The notes beneath the pieces are model-generated. The model worked only from the letters and a program-made list of their open reading frames with translations, made no database searches and was not told the DNA's origin. Made by a program: the position numbers and the translations under genes. Positions 44,061 through 53,452 of a stretch of 64,000 nt of DNA are shown here, piece after piece. Source of the stretch: Mesorhizobium onobrychidis (GTDB lineage Bacteria; Pseudomonadota; Alphaproteobacteria; Rhizobiales; Rhizobiaceae); NCBI RefSeq assembly GCF_024707545.1, contig NZ_CP062229.1, positions 62,001-126,000 on the forward strand, in the 5' to 3' direction. The number at the start of each line of letters is the position of its first letter. The first letter of the stretch is position 1.

Positions 44061-44438
44061 ATGCTCGCAAACAGCAATGCAACGGCCAATCTCGCGGTGA
44101 AAGATCTGGCCAAGGCCAGGTCCTTCTACGAGGGAACGCTCGGCCTGACTGAGGTCCACAACGAGGGTGGCGAATTGATCGTCTACAGAAGCGGCGACAC
44201 CAGCATCAATGTGTACCACTCGAAGTTCGCCGGAACCAACAAGGCAACTGCGGTGACCTGGATGGTCGGCGACGAGATCGACACCGTCGTCAAGGCGCTG
44301 AAATCGAAGGGCGTCGTCTTCGAGCACTACGAAATGCCGGGCCTGACGCTGGAAGGCGACATCCATGTCGGCTACGGCATGAAGGTCGCATGGTTCAAGG
44401 ATCCTGACGGCAACATTCTGAACCTTGTCGACAGGTAG
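44061..44438 (+). CDS. VOC (glyoxalase/dioxygenase-fold) protein
   Basis: 125 residues, one vicinal-oxygen-chelate domain of two beta-alpha-beta-beta-beta repeats (NLAVKDLAKARSFYEGTLGL; KVAWFKDPDGNILNLVD). The C-terminal FKDPDGN-L is the family signature. Metal ligands are not obvious, so the reaction is unknown. A strong AAGGAAAGGAG site precedes the ATG. It is followed after about 95 bases by the LysR gene. Confidence 0.85.
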   Translation: MLANSNATANLAVKDLAKARSFYEGTLGLTEVHNEGGELIVYRSGDTSINVYHSKFAGTNKATAVTWMVGDEIDTVVKALKSKGVVFEHYEMPGLTLEGDIHVGYGMKVAWFKDPDGNILNLVDR

Positions 44439-44534
44439 GCATCGCCGATAGCGACGCCTGGCCGCGCGCGGATTTCGCCAGGCAACAACAGCGTGCATCT
44501 GGCGCAGCTTCAATTGGCCGGGTAGCTTCCGCCC

Positions 44535-45434
44535 ATGATCGACAAGCTGGAATTCTTCATCACGCTGGCCAGGGAAGAGCATTTCGGCCGGGCGGCGGAG
44601 GTGTGCGGCGTCACCCAGCCGACGCTTTCGGCCGGGATCAAGCAGCTGGAGGGCCAGCTCGGCGTGATGCTGGTTCTGCGCGGCTCGCGCTTTCAGGGGC
44701 TGACGCCGGAGGGAGAACAGGTACTGGTGTGGGCGCGCCGCATCGTCGGCGATACCCGCACCATGCGCGAGGAGATGCGGGCGGCGCGCCACGGCCTTTC
44801 CGGGCGCATCCGCATCGCCGCCATCCCGACGGCGCTGGCCATGGTGGCGCGGCTGACGACACCCTTTCGGGCAAAACATCCCGGCGTCACCTTCTCGGTG
44901 CTGTCGCGCACCTCGATCGAGGTGCTGTCGCTGCTCGGCAATTTCGACATCGACGCCGGCATCACCTATCTCGACAACGAGCCGCTGGGGCGGGTGATCA
45001 GCGTGCCGCTCTATGACGAGCGCTATCAGCTGATCACCGCGGTCGGAAACCCGTATTCCGACCGCGACAAAGTGACATGGGCGGAGCTCAGCCAGCTGCC
45101 GCTCTGCCTGCTGACGCCGGACATGCAGAACCGTCGCATCATCGACCAGCATTTGGCCGAAGCCGGCACAGAGGTGCGGCCGACACTCGAATCCAATTCG
45201 ATGATCGTGCTGTTCTCCCATATCCGTACCGGCAAATGGTCGTCGATCATGCCGCTCAACCTCTCGGAAACATTCGGCTTTTCCGAGCCGATCCGGGCCA
45301 TTCCGATTGTCGATCCGGACGCCAGCCACACCGTCGGGCTGGTGGCGACGCCGCGCGAGCCGCACACCCCGCTGGTCTCGGCGCTGCTGGACGAGGCGAT
45401 GGCGCTGGCAGACGATTTCCGCGCCCGCCACTGA
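44535..45434 (+). CDS. LysR-family regulator, probable activator of the formate dehydrogenase operon
   Basis: 299 residues. The N-terminal winged helix is clear (EHFGRAAEVCGVTQPTLSAG, IKQLEGQLGVMLVLRG) and the rest is a LysR effector-binding domain (GRIRIAAIPTALAMVARLT). It lies directly before the fds operon and on the same strand, as in several formate-oxidising proteobacteria. A 21-base palindrome with LysR spacing lies between its stop and fdsG, supporting control of fds. Formate or a related signal is the expected effector, by inference. Confidence 0.88.
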   Translation: MIDKLEFFITLAREEHFGRAAEVCGVTQPTLSAGIKQLEGQLGVMLVLRGSRFQGLTPEGEQVLVWARRIVGDTRTMREEMRAARHGLSGRIRIAAIPTALAMVARLTTPFRAKHPGVTFSVLSRTSIEVLSLLGNFDIDAGITYLDNEPLGRVISVPLYDERYQLITAVGNPYSDRDKVTWAELSQLPLCLLTPDMQNRRIIDQHLAEAGTEVRPTLESNSMIVLFSHIRTGKWSSIMPLNLSETFGFSEPIRAIPIVDPDASHTVGLVATPREPHTPLVSALLDEAMALADDFRARH

Positions 45435-45459
45435 GCTAGAGATTGCAGGCTGGACGGTG

Positions 45460-45502
45460 TCGATAGAAGATTTCTATCGAGCAACGGATCAGCTTTATTG
45501 AT
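45460..45502. promoter_or_regulatory. probable LysR binding sites upstream of fdsG
   Basis: At 45460-45480, TCGATAGAA and TTCTATCGA are a perfect inverted repeat around 3 bases, containing the LysR pattern ATAG-N7-CTAT. At 45488-45502, ATCA-N7-TGAT has the same spacing; centres are 25 bases apart. This matches the recognition-plus-activation site layout of LysR activators. The fdsG start lies about 65 bases downstream. Confidence 0.65.
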
Positions 45503-45568
45503 TTGGTGGGTTTCCTCTGATTTCCTAAGCACTTAGCGGAAGATTACTACGACCAGGGAGGGCGCTGC

Positions 45569-46048
45569 ATGATCATGCAGCCTGCAAGTACCGAGATCGC
45601 GTCGCGCACAGCGGCGATCATCCAGGAGCTGAAGGGCCTCGAAGGCCCGCTGTTGCCGATCCTCCACGGCATCCAGGAAGAGTTCGGCCATGTGCCGCAG
45701 GACGCGCTGCCGGTGATCGCCGAGGCGTTGAACATCTCCAAGGCGGAGGTGCACGGCGTCGTCACCTTCTATCATGACTACCGCAGCCACCCGGCCGGGC
45801 GGCATGTGCTGAAGCTCTGCCAGGCGGAAGCTTGCCAGTCGATGGGCTCGGACGCCATTGCCGCCAAGCTCAAGCAATTGCTGGGTATCGGCTTCCACGA
45901 GACCGCCCGCGACGAATCGGTGACACTGGAGCCGGTCTATTGCCTCGGCCTTTGCGCCTGCGCGCCATCGGCAATGCTGGACGGCGAGGTGATCGGCCGG
46001 CTCGATGACGAAAAGCTCGACGAGATCGCTGCCCAGGTGCGCTCATGA
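45569..46048 (+). CDS. fdsG: NAD-dependent formate dehydrogenase gamma subunit (NuoE-like)
   Basis: 159 residues, a thioredoxin-like [2Fe-2S] ferredoxin subunit like NuoE. Cluster ligands are Cys84 and Cys89 (LCQAEACQ) and Cys125 and Cys129 (YCLGLCAC). HVPQDALPVIAEALNISKAE and GVVTFYHDY are typical. It passes electrons towards the FMN of FdsB. The ATG lies after GGGAGGGC. Four bases overlap with fdsB (ATGA). Confidence 0.95.
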   Translation: MIMQPASTEIASRTAAIIQELKGLEGPLLPILHGIQEEFGHVPQDALPVIAEALNISKAEVHGVVTFYHDYRSHPAGRHVLKLCQAEACQSMGSDAIAAKLKQLLGIGFHETARDESVTLEPVYCLGLCACAPSAMLDGEVIGRLDDEKLDEIAAQVRS

Positions 46049-47604
46049 CCCCGCGCATCTATATTCCAGGCGATTCCGGCGCGCTGGCGCTCGGTGCGGA
46101 AAAGGTCGCCAAGGCGATTGAGAAGGAATTGGCCGATCGTGGCATCGACGCCAAGATCGTGCGCAACGGTTCGCGTGGCGCCTATTTCCTCGAGCCGATG
46201 GTCGAAGTGGCAACAACAGACAAGGGCCGTGTCGCCTATGGGCCGGTAAAGCCGTCCGACGTCAAAAGCCTGTTCGACAGTGGCTTTCTCACCGGCGGCC
46301 ATCACAAGCGCTGGCTGGGCGTGCCCGACAAGATCCCGTTCCTGGCCAGGCAGACGCGGCTAACCTTTGCGCGCTGCGGCGTCATCAATCCGCTGTCGCT
46401 CGATCATTACAAGGCGCATGGCGGGCTGAAGGGCCTGCAGAACGCCGTGGCGATGGCACCGACCGAAATCGTCAAGCAGGTCACCGAGTCGGGCCTGCGT
46501 GGCCGCGGCGGCGCCGGCTTTCCGACCGGCATCAAATGGAAAACGGTGCTCGATACGACGGCCGACAAAAAGTACATCGTCTGCAATGCCGACGAGGGCG
46601 ACAGCGCCACCTTTGCCGACCGCATGATCATGGAGGGCGACCCCTTCGTGCTGATCGAAGGCATGGCGATCGCCGGCATCGCGACCGGCGCGACCAAGGG
46701 CTTTGTCTATATCCGTTCGGAATATCCGCATGCGGTGGCGATGATGCAAAAGGCGGTCGAGGTCGCCCGCAAAGCCGGCCTGCTCGGCGTCAACGTGCTG
46801 GGCTCGCCCAACGCCTTCGACATGGAAATCCGCGTCGGCGCCGGCGCCTATGTCTGCGGCGAGGAAACCTCGCTGCTCAACAGCCTCGAAGGCAAGCGCG
46901 GCGTCGTTCGCGCCAAGCCGCCGCTGCCGGCCATCCAGGGCCTGTTCGGCAAGCCGACGGTGATCAACAATGTCATCTCACTGGCCTCGGTGCCTGTGAT
47001 CATGGACAAGGGTGCTGCCTTCTACAAGGATTTCGGCATGGGCCGCTCGCGCGGCACCATCCCAATCCAGATCGCCGGCAATGTCAGATATGGCGGCTTG
47101 TTCGAGGCGGCGTTCGGCATGACGCTGGGCGAGATCGTCGACGACATCGGCGGCGGCACGGCGACCGGACGGCCGGTCAAGGCGGTGCAGGTCGGCGGGC
47201 CGCTCGGCGCCTATTTTCCGCGCAGTCTGTTCGACACGCCGTTCGACTACGAAGCTTTCGCCGCCAAGGACGGGCTGATCGGCCATGCCGGCATCACCGT
47301 GTTCGACGACACCGCCGACATGCTGAAGCAGGCGCGCTTCGCCATGGAGTTCTGCGCCATCGAAAGCTGCGGCAAGTGCACGCCGTGCCGCATCGGCTCG
47401 ACGCGCGGCGTCGAGACGATCGACAAGATCGCCAGCGGGATCGAGCCGGAAAAGCAGATCGAGCTGGTGACAGACCTCTGCAACACGATGAAGTTCGGTT
47501 CGCTCTGTGCGCTGGGTGGCTTCACGCCCTATCCGGTGATGAGCGCAATCAACCACTTCCGCGATGATTTCAAGCCGGCGCCGGTCGCCGAAGCAGCAGA
47601 ATAG
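46045..47604 (+). CDS. fdsB: NAD-dependent formate dehydrogenase beta subunit (NuoF-like, FMN and NAD site)
   Basis: 519 residues. An N-terminal ferredoxin-like region (about 1-90) precedes the NuoF core: the FMN/NADH motif GLRGRGGAGFPTGIKWKT, the NADH loop AGAYVCGEETSLLNS, and the [4Fe-4S] motif ESCGKCTPCRIGSTRG near the C-terminus. It reduces NAD+ with electrons from formate. Overlaps fdsG by four bases and ends 10 bases before fdsA. Confidence 0.96.
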   Translation: MTPRIYIPGDSGALALGAEKVAKAIEKELADRGIDAKIVRNGSRGAYFLEPMVEVATTDKGRVAYGPVKPSDVKSLFDSGFLTGGHHKRWLGVPDKIPFLARQTRLTFARCGVINPLSLDHYKAHGGLKGLQNAVAMAPTEIVKQVTESGLRGRGGAGFPTGIKWKTVLDTTADKKYIVCNADEGDSATFADRMIMEGDPFVLIEGMAIAGIATGATKGFVYIRSEYPHAVAMMQKAVEVARKAGLLGVNVLGSPNAFDMEIRVGAGAYVCGEETSLLNSLEGKRGVVRAKPPLPAIQGLFGKPTVINNVISLASVPVIMDKGAAFYKDFGMGRSRGTIPIQIAGNVRYGGLFEAAFGMTLGEIVDDIGGGTATGRPVKAVQVGGPLGAYFPRSLFDTPFDYEAFAAKDGLIGHAGITVFDDTADMLKQARFAMEFCAIESCGKCTPCRIGSTRGVETIDKIASGIEPEKQIELVTDLCNTMKFGSLCALGGFTPYPVMSAINHFRDDFKPAPVAEAAE

Positions 47605-47614
47605 GAGCCTCGCC

Positions 47615-50491
47615 ATGGGTCTCGTTCAGGAAATCGACTACGGCACACCGGCCTCGACCTCCGAGAAGCAGGTGACGCTGACGGTCGACGGCTTTTCGGT
47701 CACCGTGCCGGAAGGCACCTCGATCATGCGCGCCTCGATGGAGGCCGGCATTGCCATCCCGAAGCTTTGCGCCACCGACATGGTCGATGCCTTCGGCTCC
47801 TGCCGGCTCTGCCTGGTCGAGATCGACGGCCGCAACGGCACGCCTTCTTCGTGCACGACGCCGGTGGCGCCGGGTATGGTCGTGCATACCCAGACCGGAA
47901 GGCTGAAGGACATTCGCCGCGGCGTGATGGAGCTCTACATCTCCGATCATCCGCTCGACTGCCTGACCTGTGCGGCCAATGGCGACTGCGAATTGCAGAC
48001 GCAGGCCGGCGTCGTCGGCCTGCGCGACGTGCGCTACGGCTATGAGGGCGACAACCACGTCTTCAAGAAGAACGACGGCGCAGAAAACTTCAAATGGATG
48101 GCGAAGGACGAGTCCAACCCGTACTTCACCTATGATCCGTCGAAGTGCATCGTCTGCTCGCGCTGCGTGCGCGCCTGTGAAGAGGTGCAGGGCACCTTCG
48201 CGCTAACCATCGAGGGCCGCGGCTTTGACAGCCGCGTGTCGCCAGGCATGCATCAGCTCTTCATCGACAGCGAATGCGTGTCCTGCGGCGCCTGCGTGCA
48301 GGCCTGTCCGACAGCGACGCTCTCCGAGAAGTCGGTGATCAAGATCGGCCAGCCGGAGCATTCGGTCGTCACCACCTGCGCCTATTGCGGCGTCGGCTGC
48401 TCGTTCAAGGCCGAAATGCGCGGCGACGAGTTGGTGCGCATGGTGCCCTACAAGGACGGCAAGGCCAATCGCGGCCATAGCTGCGTCAAGGGCCGTTTTG
48501 CCTACGGCTATTCGACCCACAAGGAGCGCATTCTCAATCCGATGATCCGCGAAAAGGTCACCGATCCATGGCGCGAAGTGTCGTGGGAAGAAGCGCTGAC
48601 CCACACGGCCAACGAGTTCCGCCGCATCCAGTACCAGTATGGCCGCACCTCGATCGGCGGCATCACCTCGTCGCGCTGCACGAACGAGGAAACCTATCTG
48701 GTGCAAAAGCTGATCCGCCAGGGTTTCCGCAACAACAATGTCGATACCTGCGCCCGGGTCTGCCATTCGCCGACCGGCTATGGCCTTGGCCAGACCTTCG
48801 GCACTTCGGCAGGCACGCAGGATTTCGATTCGATCGAGAAAACCGACGTGGTGATGATCATCGGTGCCAATCCGACCGACGCGCATCCGGTATTTGCGTC
48901 GCGCATGAAGAAGCGGTTGCGCAAGGGCGCCAAGCTGATCGTGCTCGACCCGCGCCGCACCGACATCGTGCGCTCGGCCCATATCGAGGCGCAGCATCAT
49001 CTGCCGCTGAAGCCCGGCACCAATGTCGCCGTGGTCACCGCGCTTGCCCATGTGATTGTCACCGAAGGCCTGTTCGACGAAGCTTTCATCCGCGAGCGCT
49101 GCGACTGGGACGAGTTCCAGGACTGGGCGTCGTTCGTGGCGCTCCCGGAAAACAGCCCGGAAGTGGTCGGCCAGCTTGCTAATGTCGATCCCGAAGAGAT
49201 CCGCGGCGCCGCACGGCTGTTTGCCACCGGCGGCAATGGCGCGATCTATTACGGCCTCGGCGTGACCGAGCACAGCCAGGGTTCGACCACCGTCATCGCC
49301 ATCGCCAACCTTGCCATGGCGACCGGCAATATCGGCCGGCCGGGCGTCGGCGTGAACCCGCTGCGCGGCCAGAACAATGTCCAGGGCTCCTGCGACATGG
49401 GCTCGTTCCCGCACGAGCTGCCCGGCTATCGTCACGTCTCCGGCGATGCGGTGCGCGATATCTATGAGAGCCTTTGGGGCGTCAAGCTCGACGACGAACC
49501 CGGCCTGCGCATTCCCAACATGCTGGACGCCGCCGTCGACGGCTCATTCAAGGGCCTCTATGTGCAAGGCGAGGACATCCTGCAGTCCGACCCCGACACC
49601 AAGCATGTCGCCGCGGGCCTCGCCGCGATGGAATGTGTTGTCGTCCACGACCTCTTCCTCAACGAGACCGCCAACTACGCGCATGTCTTCCTGCCGGGCT
49701 CGACTTTCCTCGAGAAGGACGGCACTTTCACCAATGCCGAGCGCCGCATCAATCGCGTGCGCAAGGTGATGGCGCCGAAGAACGGGCTGGCCGACTGGGA
49801 AGTGACGCAGAAGCTCGCACAGACGATGGGGCTTGATTGGAACTACCAGCATCCGTCGGAAATCATGGATGAGATTGCCAAGACGACTCCGAGCTTCGCC
49901 AAGGTTTCCTTTGACTATCTGGACAAGATGGGCTCGGTGCAGTGGCCGTGCAACGAGCAGGCGCCGGAAGGCACGCCGATCATGCATATCAGCGGCTTCG
50001 TGCGCGGCAAGGGCAAGTTCATCCGCACCGAATATGTGGCGACCGACGAGAGGACGGGACCGCGCTTCCCGCTGCTGCTGACCACCGGCCGCATCCTGTC
50101 GCAGTACAATGTCGGCGCGCAGACCAGGCGTACCGACAATGTCATGTGGCACAGCGAGGACCGGCTCGAGATCCACCCGCATGACGCCGAAAACCGCGGC
50201 CTGCGCGACGGTGACTGGGTCCGCCTGACCAGCCGCTCCGGCGAGACGACGCTGCGCGCGCTGATCACCGACAAGGTGTCGCCGGGCGTGGTCTATACGA
50301 CGTTCCACCACCCCGACACGCAGGCCAACGTCATCACCACCGACTTCTCCGACTGGGCGACCAACTGTCCGGAATACAAGGTGACGGCGGTGCAGGTCGG
50401 CGCGTCCAACGGGCCATCGGAATGGCAGCTCGACTATGACGAGCAGGCTCGCAACAGCCGTCGCATCGCGACCTTGGAAGCAGCGGAGTAA
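47615..50491 (+). CDS. fdsA: NAD-dependent formate dehydrogenase alpha subunit (molybdenum, multi-Fe-S)
   Basis: Catalytic subunit oxidising formate to CO2; soluble FdsABG type. 958 residues. In order: a NuoG-like [2Fe-2S] domain (LCATDMVDAFGSCRLCLVE), His-Cys3 cluster region, a two-cluster ferredoxin domain (CIVCSRCVRACEE; CVSCGACVQACPT), the MopB [4Fe-4S] motif CAYCGVGCSF, and the bis-molybdopterin domain. The active site CARVCHSPTGYGLG carries the Mo-ligating Cys, not selenocysteine. The ATG after AGGAGCC was used; an in-frame start 17 codons earlier lies inside fdsB. Confidence 0.97.
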   Translation: MGLVQEIDYGTPASTSEKQVTLTVDGFSVTVPEGTSIMRASMEAGIAIPKLCATDMVDAFGSCRLCLVEIDGRNGTPSSCTTPVAPGMVVHTQTGRLKDIRRGVMELYISDHPLDCLTCAANGDCELQTQAGVVGLRDVRYGYEGDNHVFKKNDGAENFKWMAKDESNPYFTYDPSKCIVCSRCVRACEEVQGTFALTIEGRGFDSRVSPGMHQLFIDSECVSCGACVQACPTATLSEKSVIKIGQPEHSVVTTCAYCGVGCSFKAEMRGDELVRMVPYKDGKANRGHSCVKGRFAYGYSTHKERILNPMIREKVTDPWREVSWEEALTHTANEFRRIQYQYGRTSIGGITSSRCTNEETYLVQKLIRQGFRNNNVDTCARVCHSPTGYGLGQTFGTSAGTQDFDSIEKTDVVMIIGANPTDAHPVFASRMKKRLRKGAKLIVLDPRRTDIVRSAHIEAQHHLPLKPGTNVAVVTALAHVIVTEGLFDEAFIRERCDWDEFQDWASFVALPENSPEVVGQLANVDPEEIRGAARLFATGGNGAIYYGLGVTEHSQGSTTVIAIANLAMATGNIGRPGVGVNPLRGQNNVQGSCDMGSFPHELPGYRHVSGDAVRDIYESLWGVKLDDEPGLRIPNMLDAAVDGSFKGLYVQGEDILQSDPDTKHVAAGLAAMECVVVHDLFLNETANYAHVFLPGSTFLEKDGTFTNAERRINRVRKVMAPKNGLADWEVTQKLAQTMGLDWNYQHPSEIMDEIAKTTPSFAKVSFDYLDKMGSVQWPCNEQAPEGTPIMHISGFVRGKGKFIRTEYVATDERTGPRFPLLLTTGRILSQYNVGAQTRRTDNVMWHSEDRLEIHPHDAENRGLRDGDWVRLTSRSGETTLRALITDKVSPGVVYTTFHHPDTQANVITTDFSDWATNCPEYKVTAVQVGASNGPSEWQLDYDEQARNSRRIATLEAAE

Positions 50492-50494
50492 TCC

Positions 50495-51325
50495 TTGAGC
50501 GCGCGCCGCAAAGCCACGACGCAGATCTCGCGGCTGGCACACCGCGCCGGCGGCACTGCGGCCGCCAACCGGATGGTGCCGGAAGAGACGCCGGTGGCGT
50601 TCTCCTTTGCCGGCACCACCCATGCGGTGATGATGGCAAGTCCAGCCGATTTCGAGGATTTCGCGCTCGGCTTCTCGCTGACCGAAGGCATAATCGCCGA
50701 CCGGCAAGAAATCGAGGCGATCGAGGTCGAGGATCACGGCGCCGGCATCGACATCCAGATCAGGCTAAAGGACCAGGCTAACACGCGCTTCGAGGCGCGG
50801 CGCCGGCGGCTGGCCGGACCGGTCGGCTGCGGGCTGTGCGGCATCGAGTCGATCGAGGAGGCGATGCGCTCGGTCGAGACGGTCAGTTCGTCAAAACTTA
50901 CGCTTGCGGCGGACGACATCGTCCGTTCGGTCAAGCTTTTGTCGAAAGTGCAGCCGCTGCATGCCGAGACCGGCGCGGTCCACGCCGCCGGTTTTTATAT
51001 CTCCGGCAAGGGCATCGTCATGGCGCGCGAGGATGTCGGCCGTCATAACGCGCTCGACAAGCTGGCCGGCGCGCTAGCCAAAGCCGGCATCGATGGCACC
51101 TTGGGTGCCGTCGTGGTGACATCGCGCGTTTCGGTCGAGATGGTGCAGAAGACGGCGGCGATCGGCGCTGCGTTCATCATCGCCGTTTCGGCGCCGACGG
51201 CACTTGCCATCCGCACCGCCGAGGACGCCGGCATGACGCTGGTGGCTTTGGTGCGCGGCAATGATTTCGATATCTTCACCCACCCCGAACGGGTGGTTTC
51301 CGGAGTTGCCAAGCATGTCGCATGA
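50495..51325 (+). CDS. fdhD: formate dehydrogenase accessory sulfurtransferase FdhD
   Basis: 276 residues. FdhD hands sulfur to the bis-MGD molybdenum cofactor of formate dehydrogenase; without it the enzyme is inactive. The CXXC motif lies at Cys112 and Cys115 (GPVGCGLCGIES); other hallmarks are FALGFSLTEGII and AREDVGRHNALDKLAG. The start is TTG, three bases after the fdsA stop, with GGAG upstream; a later ATG would cut conserved sequence. Also called FdsC in this operon type. Confidence 0.95.
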   Translation: MSARRKATTQISRLAHRAGGTAAANRMVPEETPVAFSFAGTTHAVMMASPADFEDFALGFSLTEGIIADRQEIEAIEVEDHGAGIDIQIRLKDQANTRFEARRRRLAGPVGCGLCGIESIEEAMRSVETVSSSKLTLAADDIVRSVKLLSKVQPLHAETGAVHAAGFYISGKGIVMAREDVGRHNALDKLAGALAKAGIDGTLGAVVVTSRVSVEMVQKTAAIGAAFIIAVSAPTALAIRTAEDAGMTLVALVRGNDFDIFTHPERVVSGVAKHVA

Positions 51326-51662
51326 CGAAGGCCACATCATGAGCACCAGCGAGAAGCTGGTCCGCATGGCCAATCAGATCGCCGCCTTTTTTCACTCCAA
51401 GCCGCGCGAGGAAGGCATTGCCGGCGTCGCCGAGCATATCAACAAGTTCTGGGAACCGAGGATGCGGCGGCAGTTGTTCGAAATGCTGGACGGCGGTGGC
51501 GAAGGCTTCAACGAGCTTGTCGTGGCCGCCTCGGCAAGGATCAAGCGGCCGGCTGCACCGGAAGCAGTGGGCTTCCGCGCCGATGCCGGGGGCGTCGTTC
51601 CAGGCGGCAAAGGCCCGGGGGCCGGTGAGTCGAATGCCGGGATCGCCGCTTCGCAGAAGTAG
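51315..51662 (+). CDS. fdsD: formate dehydrogenase delta subunit
   Basis: 115 residues. The core is the FdsD signature SEKLVRMANQIAAFF and EHINKFWEPRMRRQLFEML; the last ~45 residues are Gly/Ala/Pro-rich. FdsD is a small subunit needed for maturation or stability of FdsABG. Two starts are plausible: this ATG (MSHDEGHI, GGAG nine bases before, overlapping fdhD by 11) or one 24 bases later (MSTSEKL). It closes the fdsGBA-fdhD-fdsD operon. Confidence 0.92.
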   Translation: MSHDEGHIMSTSEKLVRMANQIAAFFHSKPREEGIAGVAEHINKFWEPRMRRQLFEMLDGGGEGFNELVVAASARIKRPAAPEAVGFRADAGGVVPGGKGPGAGESNAGIAASQK

Positions 51663-51788
51663 TCAGCAAACGTGCCTCTCATGGCCCATACGCTTGCATT
51701 CCCATCTTCTAACGTTTGATCTGCCGTAAGCGTCGCGCCTCTGCTATGCTGAGCGACCAGAAATCGTCGGGCCGGGCGGACAAGTCTC

Positions 51789-53342
51789 GTGAGGCCGATC
51801 GAAACTCGATACGCCCGAAATGGCGACGTGCGGATCGCCTATCAGGTGGTCGGCCAGGGATCGTTCGATCTCGTTTTCGTGCCGGGCTTCATTTCCAATC
51901 TCGACCTGCACTGGGAAGACGAAGGCTACAGCCGGCTGCTGAAGCGGCTTTCAGCCTTCTCGCGGCTGATCCTGTTCGACAAGCGCGGCACGGGCCTGTC
52001 GGACCGTATCGATACCCATCACCTACCTAGCCTTGAAACCCGCATGGACGACGTGCGTGCGGTGATGGATGCCGCCGGCAGCGGCCGAGCGGCATTGCTG
52101 GGTGCTTCGGAAGGCGCGCCGATGGCGATGCTGTTCGCTGCCACCTATCCGGAGCGGACGCGGGCGCTGGTGCTCTATGGCGGCTATGCGCATTTCCACA
52201 AATGGGTGATGCCGCCGGAACGCCTCGACGCCTTCATCGAGATGACCGAGACGGCATGGGGCACCGGCGCCAGCTTGCTGCATTTCGCACCTGGCCGGGT
52301 CGACGATCCCCGTTTTGCCACATGGTGGGGGCGCTTCGAGCGGCCGTCGGCGAGCCCGACGGCGGCAGTGGCGCTGGCGCGCATGAATGCGGCAGTCGAT
52401 GTGCGCGGCGTGCTGGCGGCGATCGGCGCACCAACGCTGCTGATCCATCGCCGCAACGATGCGCGGGTCGACCCCGACGCCAGCCGTTTCCTGGCCAGAA
52501 AGATCGCGAATGCGCGACTGGTCGAGGTGCCAGGGCGCGACCACCCGATCTGGACCGGCGACGTGGACCGCGTGGCGGACCTGATCGAGGAATTCCTGAC
52601 CGGCAAGCACGTCGTGGCCGAGGTGGAGCGTGTGCTGGCTGCGCTTTTGGTGACGCGCATCTACGATACGGCACGGCTCGGTGACCGCATGTGGAGCGAG
52701 CGGAGCCAGCGTTTCCTGGAGATTTGGCGGCTACTGGTCGGGCGCCACGGCGGCCGCACTGCAGGGACGCATGGCGAGATGATGATCTCGCGCTTCGACG
52801 GACCGGCGCGCGCCATACGCTGCGCGGCGGCGCTGCGTGATGCGGCACAGGGGATCTGCGTAGCCAGCGCGCAGGGCGTGCATGTCGGCGAGATTGAATC
52901 CCGCGGGCCGCCAACGGGGCTGACGGCGCGCGTGACGATGCAGCTCGCCGCCCATGCCGCCCGCGGCGACATTCTGGCTTCCCGGCTGGTGGCCGACCTG
53001 GCAACCGGTTCGGGACTTCATTTCGCCGATGCCGGCCGCATCACGCTCGACGAGCTGGGCGAGCCGCTGGCAACGGTCCTGGCGACGTCCGAGCAGCATC
53101 TGGAGCCGGCCTGCCACTCCAGGATCAAGGCGACTGAGCCGGCTGCGCTGACGGCGCGCGAAAGCGAGGTGGTGAGCCTGATCGCCGACGGCAAGAGCAA
53201 TGCCGCCATCGCCACCGAGCTCAGGCTGAGCGAGCATACGGTCAAGCGCCACGTCGCCAACATACTGCTCAAGCTGGACTTGCCGTCGCGGGCCGCGGCG
53301 GCGGCTTTCTCGGCCAGGCACACTGGCCCGGACGGGCCATGA
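51789..53342 (+). CDS. alpha/beta hydrolase - degenerate class III cyclase - LuxR HTH fusion
   Basis: 517 residues from a GTG start. Residues 1-270 are an alpha/beta hydrolase: FDKRGTGLSD, nucleophile elbow LGASEGAP with Ser107, Asp224 (HRRNDARVD) and His252 (PGRDHPIW) give a full triad. Residues 284-433 resemble an adenylate/guanylate cyclase domain (HGEMMISRFDGPARAIRCAA, GVHVGEIE, DLATGSGLHFADAGRITL), but the first metal Asp is replaced (LVTRI for the usual LFTDI) and the second site reads HGE for GD, so it is probably not catalytic. Residues 452-512 are a LuxR HTH (LTARESEVVSLIADGKSNAA, TVKRHVANILLKL). A cytosolic ligand-sensing transcription factor is likely; ligand and targets unknown. 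It stands alone. Confidence 0.85.
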   Translation: MRPIETRYARNGDVRIAYQVVGQGSFDLVFVPGFISNLDLHWEDEGYSRLLKRLSAFSRLILFDKRGTGLSDRIDTHHLPSLETRMDDVRAVMDAAGSGRAALLGASEGAPMAMLFAATYPERTRALVLYGGYAHFHKWVMPPERLDAFIEMTETAWGTGASLLHFAPGRVDDPRFATWWGRFERPSASPTAAVALARMNAAVDVRGVLAAIGAPTLLIHRRNDARVDPDASRFLARKIANARLVEVPGRDHPIWTGDVDRVADLIEEFLTGKHVVAEVERVLAALLVTRIYDTARLGDRMWSERSQRFLEIWRLLVGRHGGRTAGTHGEMMISRFDGPARAIRCAAALRDAAQGICVASAQGVHVGEIESRGPPTGLTARVTMQLAAHAARGDILASRLVADLATGSGLHFADAGRITLDELGEPLATVLATSEQHLEPACHSRIKATEPAALTARESEVVSLIADGKSNAAIATELRLSEHTVKRHVANILLKLDLPSRAAAAAFSARHTGPDGP

Positions 53343-53452
53343 GAGCCATGGCGCTTTCGGGCGAAGCGTCCATAGCAGCATAAGCGCTATCAATTCTTCT
53401 CATGCAAGCTAGGCGGACGTCGCCCGGAAAGGCGCTGCGAAGGGAGGATGAA

